Below, one piece after another: positions 59,800-64,000 of a stretch of DNA of 64,000 nt. Positions within the stretch are counted from its first letter, which is position 1, and the number at the start of each line of letters is the position of its first letter. The translations under genes were made by a program, and so were the position numbers. The stretch is from Coenobita brevimanus (taxonomy: Eukaryota > Arthropoda > Malacostraca > Decapoda > Coenobitidae), in contig CM064670.1 in assembly GCA_032717465.1 (NCBI GenBank), forward strand, positions 15,706,931 to 15,770,930. Reading direction: 5' to 3'. Under the pieces are notes generated by a model. That model searched no databases. It saw only the letters and a list, made by a program, of their open reading frames with translations, and was not told where the DNA came from.

Positions 59800-59960
59800 T
59801 TCATCTCAGAATGTGATTTGTAACAAGAGATTACTGCTAGAAAATGATACTGGTCATGAAGAACTATAACAAGGATATAGAGCCATAACATTGCCCTTTT
59901 CTATAAATGAGCTACGTCAAATAAGCTGCAAAAGGACGAAAATCTGGGCCAAGTTAAGGT
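59800..59960 (+). repeat. Dispersed retroposon-like repeat, second copy
   Basis: Matches 5690-5870 (GATACTGGTCATGAAGAACT, AATGAGCTACGTCAAATAAG). The poly(A) is reduced to AAAAGGACGAAAA. It lies in an IR intron. Confidence 0.45.
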
Positions 59961-59993
59961 GCAAGAACTAGCATACATCTACCTTGCACCCAC

Positions 59994-60169
59994 CTGAAGC
60001 CCCAGGCGTTGCCGGCCTGGATCTGATATTTGGTGGTGCTGACATGGAAGGGCCAGGTGGCAGAGTCGCCATACTGGGCCGCCACCTTGGTCTCCAGAAC
60101 GGTAATGGCCGTAAGGAAGGAAAATCCACCTTGTAATACACGCCTGATGCCTGATTCTGTGTCTGGGTA
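59994..60169 (-). CDS. Ionotropic receptor (IR-type), internal exon
   Basis: Acceptor CTACAG (complement of 60170-60175) and donor AG|GTGGGT (complement at 59992-59993). 176 bp, entering in phase 0 and leaving in phase 2, which matches the next exon. It encodes YPDTESGIRRVLQGGFSFLT, a helical TKVAAQYGDSATWPFHVSTT and KYQIQAGNAWGF, part of the second ligand-binding lobe (S2) between TM3 and TM4. Ligand-contact residues cannot be assigned from this divergent sequence. Confidence 0.85.
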
Positions 60170-60284
60170 CTGTAGGTAGAGAAGGAAGGCTATAGTTCAT
60201 CCACCCTAACTCTCCTGTGTTCGAAACAACTCCAGTATTGTAGTCCAGCTAACGCCAGACAACTTTATTCGGCTGCTAGTGAGT

Positions 60285-60535
60285 CAGGTCTAGATAGGTC
60301 CATTGAGGCAGAGTTAGGCATATTCCTCTCCGTCACATCCATTTAGGATCAGTCAAGTGAATTCAAGTTCGTTCTAAGCAATCAAGTCCAGTTAGGTGTT
60401 CCCAGGTCCAGTCAGGCCTAATTAGGAAATTTACATCCAGTCAGACTCACCCAAATCAATTCAGGTTCAGTCACGTCCAGCATGGTCAGTTTAGACTAAC
60501 TGTATTTCAGTCATTTAGGTCCTCCCAGATCAGTG
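60285..60535 (+). repeat. Degenerate GTCCAGTCAGG-type minisatellite
   Basis: Variants of (A/G)GTCCAGT(C/T)AGG recur about fifteen times with loose spacing. No coding potential. Confidence 0.5.
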
Positions 60536-61032
60536 ATGTGCATCAGGTTGGTGTGGGTTATTAAAAATCGACTCAGGCCTCTGAAGGCTTGAGCCCTACT
60601 GCACGAGGCCGTCCCAACCTTCCCCAGGAAAATGATATGCTGTACTAGTTTTACATCCAGGCCCTTAACTAACCTCTAGTGCGTTTGGGCTAAAAAGGAA
60701 GTTGAAAATGTTGAGACTGAAAATTTCTGCAGTATCAGCAAATATCGAATTCTAAATAGATGAACACTGTGTAAAAATAGGCTTGACACAACATCAGGTA
60801 CTTACTGAACAGAGGTACGTTTTAAAATAACCATAAATAAGGAAACTAATAAGCAATGTCTCAAACTCTGTGAAAAGATAGATGGTCTTCGATACTGAAC
60901 ATTCCTTATTTTCAGGTGAGTCGAAGCATAACGTTGTTCAGCAAATACCTGATATTGTCAGACGACGGTCCTTCTTCCGAACCCCAGCTCTTGACGCTGG
61001 CCATGAGTATGATTTGGGATGGACCGATTGTT

Positions 61033-61215
61033 CATGAGTGTACAGTCGCAGTTAATAGCTCCTGTACACAATAATTACCATGAGTATACAGTTGCAGTTA
61101 ATAGTTCATGTACACTATATTGACCATGACAGCCCAGTTGCAGTTAATAATTCCTTTACACTATACTAACCATGAGTACAGAATTCCAGTTCGTAGTTCC
61201 TGTACATTCTCGAAT
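61033..61215 (+). repeat. Tandem repeat, about 55-bp unit
   Basis: Three to four units of ATGAGT(GTA)TACAGT(T/C)GCAGTTAATAG followed by TTC-TGTACACTAT-A-TA-CC, each differing by several bases. Confidence 0.8.
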
Positions 61216-61356
61216 TTATAGCCCAACGAAGTTTTACTAATCTAGAAGGTAGATATGAAGGGTTCTGAGTCGCAGGTCATGAATATGGAGACTCAAATGA
61301 GCATGAAAACCTTCCGACTGTGATTTCACCTTAATTCTGTCTTGCACTACCATGAA

Positions 61357-61445
61357 CATAGGGACTTTTGACTGTAACCTTGCTTTAATTCTCTCAGACA
61401 CCGCTTTGATCACTGGATAAGTTGTTTGGATAAGGTAGGGGAGAT
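61357..61445 (-). pseudogene. Decayed partial copy of the IR TM3 exon
   Basis: The minus-strand reading PYLIQTTYPVIKAVSERIK aligns with LYFTQTTDPVVNGVYERII at the end of the real exon (63373-63606). The match extends about 25 bp into the following intron (GAACATAGGGACTTTTGACT against GAACATAGGGGCTTTTAACT near 63294). The 5' two-thirds of the exon is missing, so it is a relic of an exon or segment duplication. Confidence 0.7.
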
Positions 61446-61509
61446 GACTGCTGCTCAAATGAGAGTGGGAAGTACTGACTATAATCATACCTTGTTACTG
61501 TGGCCCTAG

Positions 61510-61581
61510 GCACCACTGAACGTGAACACGGTGGACTACAGAGTGAACTTGGTCTTCTCCTCATTTTGGGAGGACATGGAG
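61510..61581 (+). CDS. Possible Cys-loop receptor exon, antisense to the IR gene
   Basis: CCCTAG acceptor, 72 open bases, GAG|GTAATT donor. The 24 residues include NVNTVDYRVNLVF and then FWED, matching the beta-strand segment of Cys-loop ligand-gated channels in which a DYRVN-like block precedes the conserved Trp-x-Asp. In many such genes this segment is a small separate exon of similar size. No neighbouring receptor exons were found in the window, so it may be part of a gene with long introns, a stray duplicated exon, or chance. Confidence 0.35.
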
Positions 61582-63372
61582 GTAATTGAGGGAGTTTGTA
61601 TAACTGGACAGCGAAACCGCCTGATTATATCGGTGCTACCGCGTGAAATCGTCCTTCTTGAGCACTGACTGTACATCCGCGTTCGCAAGTAGTGATACAC
61701 ATCTGCTCATATTGTCTACTGTGGAGTCTACTGTTGGTGAGATGTGGAACCGTTTCACTTACTGCCTGGTGCACTGGTCATCAATGCCCCAGTAAGTGAG
61801 GGAATTAGTTCCAAACCTTACCAGCAATGGATACCATAGTACACAAAACGATCAGATGTGTATCGGTTCTCCTGAACCCGACTGTACACCTCCAGACAAA
61901 AGAATCAAAGACACCCAGACAGCCCCTACAGAGAGGCAGTGGGTTGTTTCTAGCTGACGTGTTGAAGTTCGGGGACAGGGTAGTGGTGGGTGGGAGGAGG
62001 AAGAGTAAGGGGGACAGTGGTGGTACTGGCGGGGGTAGAGGGCATAACGGAGTTGATAGAGGAGGATGGACTGAGGCGAGATGGTAGAGGCAGGTGGACT
62101 GAGGCAGCGGATATACAAAGTGTAGAGATTTGGAGCTGGTGGCTTGCTGGGATAACAGATGTGTTAAGTAGAATTATTTTTGGCCTAATGGTGACAGCCA
62201 ATGCGTAAAAAAGGATTAAATATTTGCACGTGTCTGAATAAAAGATATTGTAATATATATCATATCATTCAGGATCCCGGTATAGTTGTATCCGTAACTT
62301 TAGGTTACTATTGTTGAATATGGAAGGAATTGAAGATCCCGGGCATTACAGTGGCTGTTTCGTAGTACAGTAGTAGGCATTTTAGGGCTTGTTCTCATAA
62401 ATCCAGTACCACCTTTGAAGCAAGTAGCTGTTGACTTTGAATATTATAGTTTATCGCATCCCTAGCCAGGCAGCTGTATGAATTATGAGCTTACTGCTCA
62501 ATCAGAATTGATACCCGGATATTTGACAGGGTACTTATCTACCTAGCTGTCTCTCTGTCGATTTATCTATCTATATGTTCTTGGTAACAACAGTCTTGCC
62601 ATCCTTGTACCCTCTGCATCCACTGCCTCTCTCCGTAGTCTACAACACTGCACCGTGCACGGTGTTCAAAAAAATGTCCTGGCCAGGGAAAAATTTATAT
62701 CGTAGTCCTTATGCAATATGTGACCTTCTGTGGTAAAATCTAGGGAGTCGATCTGAAGCTGCAAATATTGGCTAAGTCTCATCTCCATTGTAAACCATGC
62801 CTGACAGACTGCAGTCACTCAAGAACGGGAAATAAAATGGCTAATAACGATGCAAAATGGTTCATGTAACCACCACAGGTAAATACACACGTATCTTTGT
62901 TCACCGCAAATGATAATGCATCATGCTACCATCATCCATCCCTCACCTCATGTTACATTTTCCCTTACTTTCCTCCTCCCCGCTATCGAGATGGGTTTAT
63001 GATTATGTGAATCCGGAGCTACAACACAAATAGCAACTCACCACCACCGCCCCCTTCCCTCAACACACACACAGTCACCCTCTCCCTCTACCAATCTCCT
63101 CTCCTCATACTTCGAAACACTTCGAAACGTCACAGAGAAACAATCCACTGCTTTTGTGTAGGAGCTGCCTGAGCGTTCCTGTGTCTTTTGTCGGGGTACA
63201 GTACCTTAGTTGTTTGGGTAGAGATGTTTAGTGAATCTCAAATGAGTATAGGGAATACTGACTGACTGCACGTACTTCTGTCATACAGATTGAACATAGG
63301 GGCTTTTAACTACAACTGAATCTTACTTATGCCATAAACTATTTGTACACAGGCTCTTTTGGATGTACATAC
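61582..63372. other. IR intron, no further features recognised
   Basis: Chance ORFs cross at 61827-62208. No repeat family of the window is recognised here except the family B-like or family A-like traces that I could not confirm. Confidence 0.4.
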
Positions 63373-63606
63373 CGTAATAATTCTCTCATATACCCCATTA
63401 ACCACAGGGTCAGTTGTCTGGGTAAAGTAGAGGAAGTTTGTGCCGCGTAGTAGTTTGGCGCCCCAGGACCATCCTGGGCGATCCAACAGGTCCTGGAAGG
63501 AGTTGATGGGCGGGGATGTGGAGTGGACGGTGAGGTGGGCCACGAGGGAGGAGCGGTAGGCTGTCTCCACAACCAGGGCCGCCAGCAGCCATGTGCCCGC
63601 CACCAG
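63373..63606 (-). CDS. Ionotropic receptor (IR-type), TM3 exon
   Basis: Acceptor CCTGTAG (complement of 63607-63613) and donor ACG|GTATGT (complement at 63371-63372). 234 bp, phase 0 at both ends. It encodes LVAGTWLLAALVVETAYRSS, LVAHLTV and then PPINSFQDLL, the third transmembrane segment with the conserved YRSSL-x-x-x-LT and the start of the S2 lobe, as in protostome IRs. Upstream exons (first lobe, TM1, pore) should lie beyond 64000. With the exons at 59994, 59415 and 54180 it gives a phase-consistent C-terminal third of the receptor. Confidence 0.88.
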
Positions 63607-63761
63607 CTACAGGGATTACAACACACACTTTGACTTAATTACACTAACACAGTATTATATATATTTTGGGGCCGGTACTCCACAGTAATATTTATTTAGC
63701 TAGCATCACCATAATTGTTTTCATATACAGTATATGACTTCAAGACACCTCCACCACAGTA

Positions 63762-63762
<1 letters not shown>

Positions 63763-63849
<87 letters not shown>

Positions 63850-63860
63850 CACACACACAC
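63763..63860 (+). repeat. (TC)n then (CA)n microsatellite
   Basis: Pure TC (to about 63806) is followed by CA units with one GC interruption. Confidence 0.97.
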
Positions 63861-63885
63861 ATACACAATGTATGTCTATAAATTC

Positions 63886-63888
<3 letters not shown>

Positions 63889-63956
<68 letters not shown>

Positions 63957-63957
63957 G
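63889..63957 (+). repeat. (TA)n microsatellite
   Basis: About 28 TA units, a single break, then four more. Confidence 0.97.
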
Positions 63958-64000
63958 CAAGAAAGAAGGAACCAAAGGCCAGGAGCCGGCAAAATTGTTC

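Overview
The window reads as repeat-rich nuclear DNA of an arthropod, most likely a decapod crustacean. The evidence is interrupted coding exons with GT..AG splice sites, ionotropic-receptor (IR) exons, degenerate TTAGG-type repeats, dense long microsatellites, and LINE, SINE, mariner, hAT-like and LTR elements in several age layers. The species call is inference. No prokaryotic operon, CRISPR array or intact single-exon host gene is visible. All percentages and alignments are by eye.

Host genes. Only ends of genes are present. At the left edge, one plus-strand exon (4067-4234) is the last, TM4-bearing exon of an IR-type receptor. At the right, a minus-strand IR gene runs off the window edge: exons 63373-63606 (TM3), 59994-60169, 59415-59580 and 54180-54392 (TM4 and stop) have compatible splice phases. 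The two genes are convergent and about 50 kb apart. The intron between 60170 and 63372 holds a decayed partial copy of the TM3 exon (61380-61445) and, on the plus strand, a 72-bp open block resembling a Cys-loop receptor exon (61510-61581). A degenerate cold-shock-domain (Y-box-like) reading lies at 53130-53355 on the minus strand.

Mobile elements. 17277-22934 is a young LTR element: its LTRs are identical except for one 4-bp GA indel. It keeps gag, zinc-knuckle, protease and env-like reading frames but no reverse transcriptase, RNase H or integrase. 41457-51852 is an older minus-strand Ty3/gypsy-type element with 2-kb LTRs; its protease (DAG) and RT (YLVN) active sites are mutated, and its RT is split by a 1,139-bp probable solo LTR with a 5-bp target duplication. 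34824-37201 holds two dead mariners in TA repeats, one rebuilt into a fold-back. LINE fragments of at least three kinds occur throughout; one short family ends in a (TAGA)n tail, and two of its copies have 10-bp target duplications.

Small repeats. A nearly full-length 5S-rRNA-derived SINE (56990-57235) ends in a tail similar to the 3' end of that LINE family, suggesting a SINE-LINE pair. A tRNA-like SINE with a GGAT-type tail occurs three times. A dispersed imperfect-palindrome family (core CAGACGATTTTATTCAGC) recurs about a dozen times. Other small elements include a hAT-type MITE, two further inverted-repeat families and several minisatellites. The rest is AT-rich intron or intergenic DNA in which I see nothing recognisable.
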